From Aerococcus sp. UBA6277 (GTDB lineage: Bacteria; Bacillota; Bacilli; Lactobacillales; Aerococcaceae), in the NCBI RefSeq assembly GCF_002440555.1, contig NZ_DJUR01000025.1:1-14878 (forward strand): a stretch of 14,878 nucleotides of DNA, read 5' to 3'. Made by a program: the position numbers and the translations under genes. A model generated the notes under the pieces. That model saw nothing but the letters and a program-made list of their open reading frames with translations, was not told where the DNA came from and ran no database searches. This document shows, piece by piece, positions 14,831 to 14,878 of this stretch (position 1 is the stretch's first letter; each line of letters opens with the position of its first letter).

Positions 14831-14878
14831 GAAACACCGAAGCAGGAGCAATCTAAATTGCTCCTGCTTCGGTGTTTC
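14831..14878. terminator. Perfect 22-bp inverted repeat, likely terminator, at the window edge
   Basis: The arm 14831-14852 (beginning GAAACACCGAAGC, ending GGAGCAAT) is exactly complementary to 14857-14878, with the four-base loop CTAA. It lies 17 bases after the stop of the GlsB-like gene, so a terminator is the simplest reading. Any T tract would be outside the window. It is unusually long and GC-rich for this genome and could instead be a copy of a dispersed palindromic repeat. Confidence 0.75.

Noticed and set aside
14513..14851. A minus-strand open frame of 112 codons opposite the GlsB-like gene
   Set aside because: The proline-rich product is the mirror of the glycine-rich helices; the plus-strand gene has the ribosome site and family match.
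1..14878. Mobile elements, phage genes, CRISPR arrays, toxin-antitoxin pairs, tRNA or rRNA genes
   Set aside because: Both strands were read for transposase or integrase motifs, spaced direct repeats and cloverleaf patterns; none was found. Gene content is typical core genome.

Overview
This is an AT-rich, low-GC Firmicutes chromosomal segment, almost certainly from the Lactobacillales. The protein sequences, the Gram-positive Shine-Dalgarno sites and the ezrA / cysteine desulfurase / thiI and nudix / membrane protein / mtnN gene orders all point there. The family looks closest to Aerococcaceae or Carnobacteriaceae, but genus cannot be fixed from sequence reading alone. The window is mostly core genome: I see no transposase, integrase, phage gene, CRISPR array, tRNA or rRNA.

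Layout. Positions 1-3676 (minus): gnd (6-phosphogluconate dehydrogenase) is followed by an ArlR/CsrR-like response regulator and an ArlS-like histidine kinase whose end runs off the left edge. Regulator and kinase overlap by one base. Positions 3879-4145 (plus): a 56-residue one-helix membrane protein with its own extended -10 promoter and a strong bidirectional terminator. Positions 4161-4728 (minus): tpx, a thiol peroxidase that lacks the usual resolving cysteine. Positions 4751-9089 (minus): ezrA, then a cysteine desulfurase and thiI, i.e. a cell-division regulator followed by a sulfur-relay pair that makes 4-thiouridine in tRNA and/or thiamine. Positions 9295-10170 (minus): rpsD with its own promoter and a structured leader of about 180 nt, probably the S4 autoregulatory element. 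Positions 10178-12338 (minus): a three-gene operon with a nudix hydrolase (NudF type), a disordered tail-anchored membrane protein in the position that macP occupies in streptococci, and mtnN. Positions 12612-14813 (plus): xpaC and telA, tightly coupled, then a GlsB/YeaQ-type small membrane protein. A perfect 22-bp inverted repeat ends exactly at the right edge.

Functional themes are central carbon metabolism with a linked two-component system, redox defence, sulfur transfer to tRNA, cell division and envelope, and a stress/envelope module on the right. No unmistakably new system is present. The best leads are the single-cysteine Tpx, the MacP-position membrane protein, the xpaC-telA-glsB group, the rpsD leader and the terminal palindrome. 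No gene-free stretch exceeds 300 bases.
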